NCBI GenBank assembly: GCA_018263405.1
Contig: JAANXG010000115.1
Span: forward strand, 1 to 29,177
DNA from: Gammaproteobacteria bacterium
Lineage (GTDB): Bacteria > Pseudomonadota > Gammaproteobacteria > Arenicellales > JAANXG01
Length of the DNA stretch: 29,177 nt
Direction: 5' to 3'
Made by a program: the position numbers and the translations under genes. Shown piece after piece: positions 7,993 through 16,228 of this stretch (within the stretch, counting starts at the first letter, position 1; each line of letters starts with the position of its first letter). The notes under the pieces were generated by a model. It was not told where the DNA came from. It saw only the letters and a program-made list of their open reading frames with translations, and made no database searches.

Positions 7993-9708
7993 TTAAAGAT
8001 TAGTCACTCGTTCGATTTCCTCAAGGCTCGTGATGCCCGCTTTCACCTTTAAAAGCCCCGCTTGTCGGAGATCCAGTACACCCTCTTTCCGAGCCTGCTT
8101 TTCAATGTCGTGCTGGTTGCCTCCTTTCATGATCAATTCGCCCATCTCTTCGGTAACCGGCATCATTTGGAAGATGCCGGTTCTACCCCGGTAACCGTCC
8201 GTACATATGTTGCAACCTTTGGCGCTGTATACAGTCAAGCCCTCACTAATCGTTTCCTCGCTAAAGCCGCTCTCCCGTAGGGCGTTTTCGGGTATCTCGA
8301 TGGGATGCCTGCACTTCTCGCAAAGTTTTCGTGCCAGTCTCTGGGACAAGATCAAATGCACGGCGGAGGCGACGTTGAAAGGCGCGATACCCATATTGAG
8401 CAGGCGTGTCAGGGTGGCCGGCGCGTCGTTCGTATGAAGCGTGGACAAGACCAGATGGCCGGTCTGCGACGCCTTGATTGCAATATTGGCGGTTTCTAGA
8501 TCCCGGATCTCACCCACCATGATCACGTCGGGATCCTGGCGGAGGAACGCTCTCAATGTGGAGGCGAAGGTCAATTTGGCCCGTTCGTTGATATTGACCT
8601 GATTGATGCCGGTCAAATTGATTTCCACCGGATCTTCCACGGTCGAAATATTGCGTTCCGGTGAATTCAAAGCGTTCAAAGCGGTATACAGAGTTACCGT
8701 TTTACCGCTCCCCGTCGGCCCCGTGACCAGAATCGTGCCATACGGAACACTGATCGCTTTCCTGTAGAGATCTCTTTGCTCCGGTTCGAAACCGAGCTTT
8801 TCCACATCGAGAATATCGCTTCCAGCATCCAGGATCCGGATCACGACCTTCTCTCCATAGATCGTGGGCAGGGTGCTTACCCGAAAGTCGATACTGCGGC
8901 GCTTGGACAGGTGAAGCTTCATGCGCCCGTCTTGAGGTACCCGCCGTTCCGCGATATCGAGCCGCGAAAGAATTTTGATGCGCGCGGCGATTCGTCCCGC
9001 CAGACTAACGGGCGGCGAAGCCATCTCGTGCAGGACGCCGTCCACGCGGAATCGTACCCGGTATTTCTTTTCGTAGGGCTCGAGGTGTATGTCCGACGCA
9101 CCGCGCTTGATAGCGTCAAGAAGCGTCTTGTTTACGAACCTGACAATCGGGGTGTCGATCTGCTGGAGAGCGGTATCCTCGCCGGTATCCTCCTCCTCGG
9201 CCGATACGTCGATATCCTCCAACCCCTCTTCATCTTCCAGGTCGGCCAGCGTCGTATCCGCTGACTGCTGAGCCGCCTCGATCGCCGCTTGCAGTTTAGA
9301 GTGCTCGGCCAGAATAACCTCGACGCCCAACCCGGTATGGAACTTGACCTCCTCCAGCGCGCGGCTGTTGGTGGGATCGGCCGTGGCTACGTACAGCTTT
9401 GTGCCTCGCCTCAGAAGCGGCAGAATTTCATGCTTTTCGATGGTCTTTAAACCGACGAGCTCCAGGGGTGCGTTTTCAAGGTCGACCGCATCGATGTCCA
9501 ACAGTGGAACGCCGAATTCCTCCGAAGCGACGCGGATGAGGCGGGACGGTTTTACGGTGTTGCTGCGGCGCAGTTGAGAATAGAACGAGCGGTTCTTACC
9601 GAGTGCTTTAGACTGTACGTTTTCGGCAGTGGACGTGTCGATATCGCCGTCCCGAACCAGCCGCTGTGCCAGGCCGCTGAGGGAAACCACTTTGTCGGGA
9701 GTTGCCAT
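7993..9708 (-). CDS. pilB: Type IV pilus assembly ATPase PilB
   Basis: PilB is the cytoplasmic hexameric ATPase that powers pilus extension. The 571-residue product has an N-terminal T2SE domain, an acidic linker (about 155-180), and a C-terminal ATPase core. Walker A GPTGSGKT is at 330-337, Walker B around 392-400 (DPDVIMVGE), and the His box TGHLVLSTLHTND at 416-428. The zinc tetracysteine C463, C466, C499, C502 marks PilB rather than the retraction ATPase PilT. ATG at 9708 was preferred over a TTG at 9732 because it gives the family's normal N-terminus. Upstream at 9749-9779 a weak -10/-35-like pair (TATATT, TTGCCT, 19 bp apart) can be read on this strand, but it is not convincing. Confidence 0.96.
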   Translation of the reverse strand: MATPDKVVSLSGLAQRLVRDGDIDTSTAENVQSKALGKNRSFYSQLRRSNTVKPSRLIRVASEEFGVPLLDIDAVDLENAPLELVGLKTIEKHEILPLLRRGTKLYVATADPTNSRALEEVKFHTGLGVEVILAEHSKLQAAIEAAQQSADTTLADLEDEEGLEDIDVSAEEEDTGEDTALQQIDTPIVRFVNKTLLDAIKRGASDIHLEPYEKKYRVRFRVDGVLHEMASPPVSLAGRIAARIKILSRLDIAERRVPQDGRMKLHLSKRRSIDFRVSTLPTIYGEKVVIRILDAGSDILDVEKLGFEPEQRDLYRKAISVPYGTILVTGPTGSGKTVTLYTALNALNSPERNISTVEDPVEINLTGINQVNINERAKLTFASTLRAFLRQDPDVIMVGEIRDLETANIAIKASQTGHLVLSTLHTNDAPATLTRLLNMGIAPFNVASAVHLILSQRLARKLCEKCRHPIEIPENALRESGFSEETISEGLTVYSAKGCNICTDGYRGRTGIFQMMPVTEEMGELIMKGGNQHDIEKQARKEGVLDLRQAGLLKVKAGITSLEEIERVTNL

Positions 9709-9999
9709 AGGTAACGAAAATTGATGGAACAAGGCTAAATGTAGGTCAAATATAGCAAAAAATCAGTATTTTCAGGCAATCGAGCGAGGAAATTGCGGCA
9801 CCATAGGGGCAAGCATACCGGTACTTTCCAACGTGACAGTCTGTACCGTCTTCCGCATCGGCGTATATTTTACCGCGGTAATCCCAGGGTTGGGCGCTTG
9901 GGGCTGTTCCGTTTATGTGTCGACGTCAACGATCGTCAGGTCCGGAATCACGCTTTGCCAACAGCCAGAGGAGGCATAAGATACAAGAATGACGCAGGT
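9709..9999. other. Intergenic stretch upstream of pilB, no gene seen
   Basis: The first 90 bases are A+T-rich and should hold the pilB promoter. Beyond that only interrupted short frames occur on both strands. The stretch leads into the possible methyltransferase remnant, and the whole 9780-11150 region has the look of a decayed gene cluster. I see no repeat, RNA or intact gene in it. Confidence 0.4.
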
Positions 10000-10693
10000 C
10001 ATAAGGAACTACCGTGCATCGTCGAAAACTACTGCGCGAATAGTGGGCCGCCTATCGTGACGACCGCACAGCAGTTTTACGCCGTCCTGGAGTTTTTCCA
10101 ACATACACCACTGCACCCGCAGTGGTTGTCGAAGCGCTACCATGCGCATTCGCGCCGGCAGCTTGGTCAGCTGTGCGATGCAGACATCCTCGACCTGGCC
10201 AATCGTGCACCCGATCATGAAAGCGCGCGTCGCCCTCAAAGGGCGGATTGTCCCGGTCCTGCCGACACGCGTGTTGCGTTATGCAGTAGAGACGGTGTTG
10301 GCCTATCCCGTATCCATGTCGCGTCCGCCACTGGATACACACGATGACGAGCCGCTGGCGCCGAAACCGGTCAATACCATCCTATGGTTGGAAAAAAACG
10401 ATGCGCTAACGGGCATCGAGATTGCTCCGATCAACGCCGAGGTATTGATAGATAAGGTTATCTACGTGTTCTTATATGAGTGGAGCAACTGTCTGCGTTT
10501 CTATCATAGGGAAGCGGCATTCAAGGGAGGCATCGAGCACCTCGATAGCATCTCCGCGCACTATCGAGACGTCCTCAGTGACACATTCGCGAACACCCGT
10601 TTGCTACAGGTCTCGTTTCCGCTAAACCGGCGAGGTATTTCTTTGTTCGAATTCGTCGAACGTGCACTAGAGGAGTGTCTCGTGGATGGTTGA
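10000..10693 (+). pseudogene. Possible SAM-dependent methyltransferase remnant
   Basis: No intact gene fits here, but two overlapping frames read like pieces of one protein. The frame around 10057-10200 gives FFQHTPLHPQWLSKRYHAHSR and then ILDL, the kind of N-terminus that precedes motif I (ILDLGCG) in class I methyltransferases of surface-sugar loci; the Gly-rich loop itself is missing. A second frame, open from 10142 to 10693, continues with YPVSMSRPP, VNTILWLE and VFLYEWSNCLRFYHR. These loosely resemble the DYP..., FDTVLLLEVLEH and VPFLY...D segments of such enzymes. The frame change and lost motif argue for decay. The match is by eye only. Alternatively the 183-residue frame from 10142 could be an unknown small protein. 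Confidence 0.3.
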
Positions 10694-10712
10694 TAATGTC
10701 CGTAGAGATCGG

Positions 10713-11133
10713 CTAATCGTTTCTCTTGCGCGTAAATAATATCACGAGCGATGTATCCAGGCCGATCTCATGGCGGATAAAATGGTACAACCTGATATTC
10801 CACGCAACGGTCGCCACGGCTGTGGCAAATGCGGCGCCCTCAATGCCGAAGTGTGGAATCAGTAATAGGTTCAGCACACCGTTTAGTAGCGCTGCCTGGA
10901 TCATCAACCACGCAGCCGGCTGCTGATGCCCGGTCATCATCATCGTGGAACCGACCGACCCCGTTAGTGCGTTGAACAACTGACCGGCGGCAAGTATCGT
11001 GAGGCTCGTATATCCGGCGGTGAAGTCGCCGCCGAAGATCGACAGCAGCAGCTTGCCGAACACAATTAGTCCGATGAATACCGGCGAGTTTCGTCAGCAT
11101 ATCCCAGCGTAGATAACTGCTCCGATACAGTAT
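10713..11133 (-). pseudogene. C-terminal remnant of a polysaccharide flippase (Wzx/PST family)
   Basis: The frame from 11063 (GTG) to 10713 encodes about 116 residues. They resemble the last three to four helices of lipid-linked oligosaccharide flippases: LFNALTGSVGSTMMMTGHQQPAA, then LNGVLNLLLIPHFGIEGAAFATAVATVAWN. That NALTG...GH...LNLLLIP...GAAIATA pattern is characteristic of the family. Reading upstream, the frame meets a stop near 11096, while the neighbouring frame carries a plausible continuation (SSYLRWDMLTKLAG) back to about 11133. That indicates a frameshift. Most of the roughly 420-480 residues of an intact flippase are missing, so the gene is not functional. It lies downstream of the GT2 gene in the same direction and was probably part of the same glycan cassette. 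Confidence 0.7.
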
Positions 11134-11154
11134 TCATCTACGCGGTCCCGGGTA

Positions 11155-12039
11155 CTATTTCCCGGCATAGTCCGTGGTTCTACGCCGCTCTTCGGAAAAG
11201 CGATAATGAAGCACTGATACCTGCTCGGACACGATGCCGACCATAAATACGAGGAGCGCACTTGTAAACAATAATGCGCTCATATTCGTAAATCTGTGGA
11301 AAAAATAAAACGTGTACGCGTAGTAGCAAACGCCCGCGAGCGTCAGGAATAAGCTGATCGGTAAAAACAGCCGCATCGGAGAAAACAAGGCGCCGATCCG
11401 TACGATCAAGAGCAGAAATCGAATTCCATCGCGTATAACTTTGATGTTGCTTTGTCCTATACGCCGCGATGCTTGTATGGGAACGTAGGCTATTGAGTAG
11501 CCACAACGAAAGAATGCCATCGTGCTGGTCGTGGGATAAGAAAAGCCGTTGGGCAAGAGGTATAGAAAGTTTCGAAACACTTTGGCTCTGGCTGCCCGGA
11601 AGCCCGACGTAAGATCCTTGACAGCACACCCCGTCATGACGCCGGCGAACTTGTTGAAGAACAGATTCGCAAAGCGTCTCATGCGCGAGGCGTGGGTTAT
11701 CGGATCGCGGGCCCCGACAACCATATCGTAGCCATACTTGAAAGGCTCTAACAACCTTGGAATTTCGTTGGGATCATGCTGTCCGTCCGAATCCATGAAT
11801 ACCAGAAAATCGCGTGCTCTTCCGATCTTTCCCGTCTTTATGGCCGCGCCATTGCCAATGGTTTCTGGGTGTCTAACGATCGTTGCGCTTCCGACCGGCT
11901 GCACGGGCGGGGAAGATCCGTCGTCCACCACGATCAGCTCCGCACTGGGATACAAAGCCTCGATCTTTCTTACGATATTGGGAAGGGTCGCGGCCTCGTT
12001 AAGGCAAGGAAGAATTATGCTAAGTGTTTCATCCGCCAT
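11155..12039 (-). CDS. GT2 polyprenyl-phosphate glycosyltransferase (DPM1/GtrB-like)
   Basis: A 294-residue membrane-anchored family 2 glycosyltransferase. The N-terminal GT-A domain starts SIILPCLNEAATLPN. It has the nucleotide-binding VVDDGSS at 37-43 and the metal-binding DSDGQHDP at 83-90. VGARDP and KDLTSGFRA follow, as in dolichyl-phosphate mannose synthase relatives. Two C-terminal hydrophobic helices (around LFLPISLFLTLAGVCYYA and SALLFTSALLVFMVGIVSEQ) match GtrB-type enzymes, which load one sugar on undecaprenyl phosphate at the cytoplasmic face. The sugar cannot be predicted. It lies 146 nt downstream of the GT-C gene next to pilA and is the natural donor-maker for it. Codon use looks more A+T-rich than in the neighbouring pil genes, which suggests transfer. 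Confidence 0.85.
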   Translation of the reverse strand: MADETLSIILPCLNEAATLPNIVRKIEALYPSAELIVVDDGSSPPVQPVGSATIVRHPETIGNGAAIKTGKIGRARDFLVFMDSDGQHDPNEIPRLLEPFKYGYDMVVGARDPITHASRMRRFANLFFNKFAGVMTGCAVKDLTSGFRAARAKVFRNFLYLLPNGFSYPTTSTMAFFRCGYSIAYVPIQASRRIGQSNIKVIRDGIRFLLLIVRIGALFSPMRLFLPISLFLTLAGVCYYAYTFYFFHRFTNMSALLFTSALLVFMVGIVSEQVSVLHYRFSEERRRTTDYAGK

Positions 12040-12185
12040 TTGCTGTTCCCGATTACGGAAGCTATGTCACTCGATTATCTAGTCATTACCAATCGCCAAT
12101 TATGTCAGATCATTGGCCGACAAGTCAGGACAGTTTGTTTGTGCGAGTATTCAGGGCAATATGTGTTGGCACAATGCCGTCGGAC

Positions 12186-14141
12186 TCAATCATTTTCCGA
12201 TTGTATTTGATTGTACTTGATCGCGTTGCGGATGCGGTCTTTGAGCTCTTTTATTGTTTTTTCCCGGGATGGAAGCTTGGGGTAGAGGATTCCAGAGGCT
12301 TCAATCCCCGGGTCTTCTAAAACCGCAAGCGCTTCCTCGTAGAGCCCGCCGGATGCCAGAACGTTGACCAACAACAAGGCGGTGGACAATTCGGATTCGA
12401 TATCGAACGCTGCATGCAGCGAACGTACGGCCGTATCGAAATTCCTGCGCGCGGTTGCGAGTTCGCCTTGTACGATGAACAGATTTCTGCGCAGCCGCCC
12501 GCGGCCAAAGTTATCGTTGCCCAACAATGTTGTAATCATGGTTTCGATATCGTCGTAGCCGAGGCCGGGGCAGCCGCCGCCGCGTTTGATGTTGAGGATC
12601 TTCTGTATCGTTTCGGGGATGGCGGTATCGCGGTCTCCCCGGGCCAGGTGTTTGCGCAGCCGTTCGATATCCGAGCGCCGAACCGGCTCTTCAAGCAGGC
12701 AGTTTAACTGGACCCGGATCAGGTGCGCGCTGGTGGCCCGGGGCTTGAGCTCCAGCAATCGGGCCACGCGCTCCCGGGCTTTTTCGGTTTGGCCCCGGAT
12801 GCTCCATTGATGGGCCGAAAACTGCTGGGCGCGGGGCGAGCCGGGGTGCTCGGCGGCCCAGACGTCGCCAAGCAGGGCCGGGTTGCCCCACAAGCTCGTG
12901 TTCTGCCAGGCGGCGGCCGCGGTCAGCAGCACGAACAGCGCCCCCGCCGCGGTGCCCAGCGGCCGTAAACGCGTCGTCCCCAGCCATACGAAAAAGACCG
13001 CGAGCCCGAAGACGGGCCCGAGCATCGGCAGGTAATTGCGGTGCTCGAAGTACAACTCCAACGGCAGGATCCCCGCTTCGAAGGCGTGGCCGCCCAGGAA
13101 CCAAAGTGCCGCGAACGCCGCACTGGGCCATTGGTGTCGGAACCGAACGGCGGCGATCAGGGCAGCGGCCAAAAAAACGACCGCCAACAGGGTGGCAACC
13201 GGGTCCAGCAGCGAGCTGGATAGCGCGAAATCGTCATGGAAAAGCCCCGTGCCGGCCCGCTTGGGCACCACGATGTTTACTAGATAGTCGATCAGAATGC
13301 GGGGTTCGGTGAGCAGTCGTTCGCCAATTTCGAAGGGCCGCAATTCATAGGCCCTGGAATACGAATCAAAGCGCAGCAGGTGCCACCCGAGCACCGCGCC
13401 CAGGGGCAGGTAGACGAACGCCACGTTCCAGGGCAGCGCGGGGCGCTTCCCGGCGTTTCCGGGACCGGATCGCAGGATCGTGTGCTCCAGCGCCAACACG
13501 TACAGCGGCAGAGTCGCCGCCGTTTCCTTGCTCAGCGCGCCCAGGCCGAGGCCGATCGCCATACCGGCGCTCATCAGCACGTACCCCGCGGCCGGGGTGC
13601 GGGACAGGCGGTGGCGCCCCTGCAGATAACAGACCAGTGCCGTCAACATGAACAAGCTCGACAATTCCGTCATCCGCTGCACGACATAGAGGACGGTGGA
13701 AACGTTCAGCGGGTGCAGCAGCCAAACGGTGGCGGCCAGCAAGCTCACGAACAAAGACTGGACGCGGGTGAGCCGGCCGATTTTTTGTGTGAGCAGGTAA
13801 ATAAACCAGAAGACGAGGCAGCCATTGAGCAAATGGATCAGGATGTTGGTGTACAGGAAGGATTCGGGGTCGGACGGCCAGGCGAAGTCATTGAGCAGGA
13901 AGCTAAGCAACGATAGCGGGCGGCAGATCGGAAGAGCACTCCCCGATAGAACGAAAGCAATCAGTCGGTCGCCGGTATCGAAATAGCGATAATCGCCGAG
14001 CGCCCCGATATTCGGAAAGTCGTCGAGCAGAAACGAGCCGGACAAGCCAGGCCAGTACACGGCAAGCGTGGCGCCCAGGCAAAGATAGAAACCGAACCCA
14101 AGCAGGATGTCTCTATGAGGGACGAAAGATCCGTATCGCAT
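12186..14141 (-). CDS. GT-C membrane glycosyltransferase next to pilA (candidate pilin O-glycosyltransferase)
   Basis: A 651-residue protein with about ten hydrophobic helices in residues 10-410 and a soluble C-terminal part. After the first helix comes LLDDFPNI with D40-D41, the acidic pair in the first periplasmic loop of GT-C enzymes. Next is CRPLSLLSFLLN, and later ILPLELYFEHRNYLPMLGP, both seen in the TMTC/PMT-like group. The C-terminal 240 residues (ARERVARLLELKPRATSAH..., TARRNFDTAVRSLHAAFDIE...) look like degenerate TPR-type helical repeats. The gene follows pilA directly. In Pseudomonas, TfpW, encoded beside pilA, is a GT-C enzyme that glycosylates pilin from a polyprenyl-phosphate sugar, so the same role is inferred here. 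O-antigen ligase-like or other surface protein transfer is the alternative. The start codon directly follows the pilA terminator. Confidence 0.75.
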   Translation of the reverse strand: MRYGSFVPHRDILLGFGFYLCLGATLAVYWPGLSGSFLLDDFPNIGALGDYRYFDTGDRLIAFVLSGSALPICRPLSLLSFLLNDFAWPSDPESFLYTNILIHLLNGCLVFWFIYLLTQKIGRLTRVQSLFVSLLAATVWLLHPLNVSTVLYVVQRMTELSSLFMLTALVCYLQGRHRLSRTPAAGYVLMSAGMAIGLGLGALSKETAATLPLYVLALEHTILRSGPGNAGKRPALPWNVAFVYLPLGAVLGWHLLRFDSYSRAYELRPFEIGERLLTEPRILIDYLVNIVVPKRAGTGLFHDDFALSSSLLDPVATLLAVVFLAAALIAAVRFRHQWPSAAFAALWFLGGHAFEAGILPLELYFEHRNYLPMLGPVFGLAVFFVWLGTTRLRPLGTAAGALFVLLTAAAAWQNTSLWGNPALLGDVWAAEHPGSPRAQQFSAHQWSIRGQTEKARERVARLLELKPRATSAHLIRVQLNCLLEEPVRRSDIERLRKHLARGDRDTAIPETIQKILNIKRGGGCPGLGYDDIETMITTLLGNDNFGRGRLRRNLFIVQGELATARRNFDTAVRSLHAAFDIESELSTALLLVNVLASGGLYEEALAVLEDPGIEASGILYPKLPSREKTIKELKDRIRNAIKYNQIQSEND

Positions 14142-14146
14142 AAAAA

Positions 14147-14174
14147 TAAAACCCCGGTCGGAGCCGGGGTTTTA
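14147..14174 (-). terminator. Rho-independent terminator after pilA
   Basis: An 11-bp perfect stem (TAAAACCCCGG paired with CCGGGGTTTTA) with a 6-nt loop. On the minus strand it is followed by TTTTTA. It lies 33 nt beyond the pilA stop codon. The T-run ends at the ATG of the GT-C gene (14141), so the hairpin occupies the place where that gene's ribosome site would be. Confidence 0.92.
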
Positions 14175-14207
14175 TCGTAAGTAACTTAAGTAACGCTTGT
14201 CTTGGCG

Positions 14208-14621
14208 CTATCTGCACTCAGCAGGCAAGTATCGGTCTAACACGTTACCCTGATCGCAGGTCCAACTGATGGAACCGACGTTGGTCGTAGGTGTGAGAAC
14301 CATGGTGCTGTCCTGGATATTGGTGTCCGCGGTATAGGTCACGGTGATGACTCCATTTGCGATATCGACCGACGCAACATTGTTACCGGTAATACTTGTG
14401 GACGTAGCGATACCGGCGGTGGCGTTATCCGTCGGCATTGAGCCGACGGACTGGTAGTATTCCGCCACGCCCAGCTTGGCCGCGGAGGACAAATTCAGTC
14501 CCTCGGATACTTTCGTCCTGACCGTGTAATCCTGGTAGGCCGGGATGGCGATCGCGGCCAGGATGCCGATGATCGCAACCACGATCATCAGCTCGATTAA
14601 AGTGAAGCCTTGTTGTTTCAT
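14208..14621 (-). CDS. pilA: Type IVa major pilin PilA
   Basis: PilA is the structural subunit of the type IV pilus. The prepilin has 137 residues with the short type IVa leader MKQQG, cleaved by PilD before F6. The Glu needed for methylation and packing is E10 (position 5 of the mature chain). The hydrophobic N-terminal helix FTLIELMIVVAIIGILAAIA is canonical. The globular part is rich in Ser/Thr and ends with two cysteines, C122 and C136, which form the usual C-terminal disulfide loop. A good ribosome site (GAGGAG) lies 6 nt before the ATG. A sigma-54 promoter is seen about 120 nt upstream and a strong terminator just downstream, so pilA is likely a highly expressed single-gene unit. Confidence 0.97.
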   Translation of the reverse strand: MKQQGFTLIELMIVVAIIGILAAIAIPAYQDYTVRTKVSEGLNLSSAAKLGVAEYYQSVGSMPTDNATAGIATSTSITGNNVASVDIANGVITVTYTADTNIQDSTMVLTPTTNVGSISWTCDQGNVLDRYLPAECR

Positions 14622-14738
14622 GAGTTGCTCCTCAAGTTGGGTTGAATTCGTTACGGTGGGTGGGCATGGTTGCCGTGCCCGGCCACGCCGAGTCTTGCAA
14701 GATATCCTTGGGTTATTGTTGAGCCTACCTATCTAGCA

Positions 14739-14753
14739 GCATAATGCATGCCA
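14739..14753 (-). promoter_or_regulatory. Sigma-54 (-24/-12) promoter of pilA
   Basis: On the minus strand the sequence TGGCATGCATTATGCT matches the sigma-54 consensus TGGCACGNNNNTTGCW at all but two fixed positions, with the invariant GG and GC correctly spaced. It gives a leader of roughly 115 nt before the pilA ATG. pilA transcription depends on sigma-54 and PilR in Pseudomonas and relatives, and pilR is the next gene upstream here. Confidence 0.82.
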
Positions 14754-14871
14754 ATTTGACATCGAAATCATAAAAGCAAAAGATATCATGGAGTTGCACA
14801 GTATAGTATAGAAGTTACTTTAATGATAGGGAATGTGCTTCCGGCGAAACTCGTGTCGAAACCCGGCAAGA

Positions 14872-14888
14872 CTGACAAATTTTGTCAG
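14872..14888. promoter_or_regulatory. Dyad overlapping the pilR stop; candidate PilR activator site
   Basis: CTGACAAA-T-TTTGTCAG is a perfect 8+8 inverted repeat with a 1-nt centre. It overlaps the pilR stop codon (14885-14887) and lies about 150 bp upstream of the predicted pilA transcription start. That is the distance at which sigma-54 activators usually bind. The half-site contains TGTC next to a T-run, as reported for PilR sites in Pseudomonas; another GTGTC occurs at 14853-14857. Assignment to PilR is inference. Confidence 0.5.
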
Positions 14889-16228
14889 CGGTTGATGCCG
14901 TATTTATCCAATTTGTACCGAAACGAGCGGAAAGACAGGCGCAGGAGTTTGGCGGCGGCGGTTTTGTTATGGCCCGCGCGCTCCAGGGCTTCGACCAGCG
15001 CTTGTTTCTCCGTGCGCTCCAGATAATCGGACAATGGCTCCTCGCCCGGTAGGTACGCGCCCGCGCGGGCCGCGGGGGCATCGTCTCCCCGCGACGCAAG
15101 ATCGAGATCCTGTACGCTGATCGTGCTCGTTTCGCTGAGGGCCGCCGCGCGTTCGAGAATATTTTCGAGTTCCCGCACATTGCCGGGGAAGGGATAGTCT
15201 TCCAGGCGCCTGTACACCTCCTCTTCCACGGCGAGCGGGTGGCCCAGCCTGCCACGGAGTTGGCCCAGTAGATGCTCGATCAGCGGCGGCAGGTCCTCGG
15301 GGCGCTGTCCGAGCGGCGGGATGAACAGTTCGATGACGTGGATCCGGTAATACAGGTCCTGCCGGAATCTGCCCGCCTCGGTCTCGGTCAACAGCGACTG
15401 CCGCGCGGCGCTCAGAATCCGTACGTTGACGGGAATCTCCCGCTGCGCACCCACCGGGCGGACGGATTTTTCCTGGATCGCGCGCAGCAGCTTGACCTGC
15501 ATGGCAAGGGGGAGGTCAACGATCTCGTCGAGGAACAGCGTGCCGCCGTCCGCGGCTTGAAACAGCCCCGCCTTGTCGGCGGTGGCGCCCGTAAAACTGC
15601 CTTTCGCATGGCCGAAGAACTCGCTTTCCATCAATTCCGGCGGCACGGCGCCGCAATTGATGGGCACGAAGGGACCGTCCGCCCGCGCGCTTTTGTCGTG
15701 GATCGTGCGGGCCGCCAGTTCCTTGCCGGTACCGGACTCTCCCCGGATATAGACGGGCGCCTGGGAACGGGCGAGCTTGTCGATCATGGTGCGTATTCGC
15801 CGCATGGGCTCGGAATCCCCCAACAACGCGTCGCGGCTGTGCCGGTCCTTCCGTCCCGTAGCGAGCTTCAGCGCCGAGGAGACCAGGTTTCTGAGCTCTT
15901 CAAGCTTCAAGGGTTTGGAAACGAAATCGTAGGCGCCTGCCTTCAGGGCTTCCACCGCCGTTTCGACGTTGCCGAAGGCCGTGATGACGGCCACGGGCAT
16001 CTCCGGGCGGATTTTCTGAACGTAGCGTACGAGGTCGATTCCATCCCCGTCGGGCAGCCGCATGTCGGTCAAGCACAGATCGAACGATCTCCGTTCGATG
16101 TGCTCGCGGGCTTCGTTCAACGTGCCGGCCGCATCGCTGTCCAGATCCATCCGGGATAAGCTGAGGGTCAGCAGTTCCCGGATGTCGGGTTCGTCATCGA
16201 CGATGAGGACTCGTTGGCGATCAGCCAT
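14885..16228 (-). CDS. pilR: Sigma-54-dependent response regulator PilR
   Basis: PilR is the NtrC-type activator that switches on pilA with sigma-54 when phosphorylated by PilS. The 447-residue protein has a receiver domain with the acidic pair D11-D12 and phosphorylation site D55 (LTDMRLPDGDG). A central AAA+ domain follows with Walker A GESGTGKE and the sigma-54-contacting loop GSFTGA (the form commonly found in PilR instead of GAFTGA). The Walker B-type segment is GGTLFLDEI. A C-terminal Fis-type helix-turn-helix ends the protein (KTAAAKLLRLSFRSFRYKLDKYGI). Its start overlaps the end of pilS by 8 nt. The order pilS-pilR-pilA puts the regulator directly upstream of its expected target. Confidence 0.96.
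   Translation of the reverse strand: MADRQRVLIVDDEPDIRELLTLSLSRMDLDSDAAGTLNEAREHIERRSFDLCLTDMRLPDGDGIDLVRYVQKIRPEMPVAVITAFGNVETAVEALKAGAYDFVSKPLKLEELRNLVSSALKLATGRKDRHSRDALLGDSEPMRRIRTMIDKLARSQAPVYIRGESGTGKELAARTIHDKSARADGPFVPINCGAVPPELMESEFFGHAKGSFTGATADKAGLFQAADGGTLFLDEIVDLPLAMQVKLLRAIQEKSVRPVGAQREIPVNVRILSAARQSLLTETEAGRFRQDLYYRIHVIELFIPPLGQRPEDLPPLIEHLLGQLRGRLGHPLAVEEEVYRRLEDYPFPGNVRELENILERAAALSETSTISVQDLDLASRGDDAPAARAGAYLPGEEPLSDYLERTEKQALVEALERAGHNKTAAAKLLRLSFRSFRYKLDKYGINR

Noticed and set aside
13925..13939. AGATCGGAAGAGCAC, identical to the first 15 bases of the common Illumina adapter, inside the GT-C gene
   Set aside because: The match stops at base 16. The frame reads through at the right length, and the encoded residues (ALPI before CRPLS) fit the family's spacing before the RPLS motif. 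Chance is more likely than an assembly artefact; read coverage would settle it.
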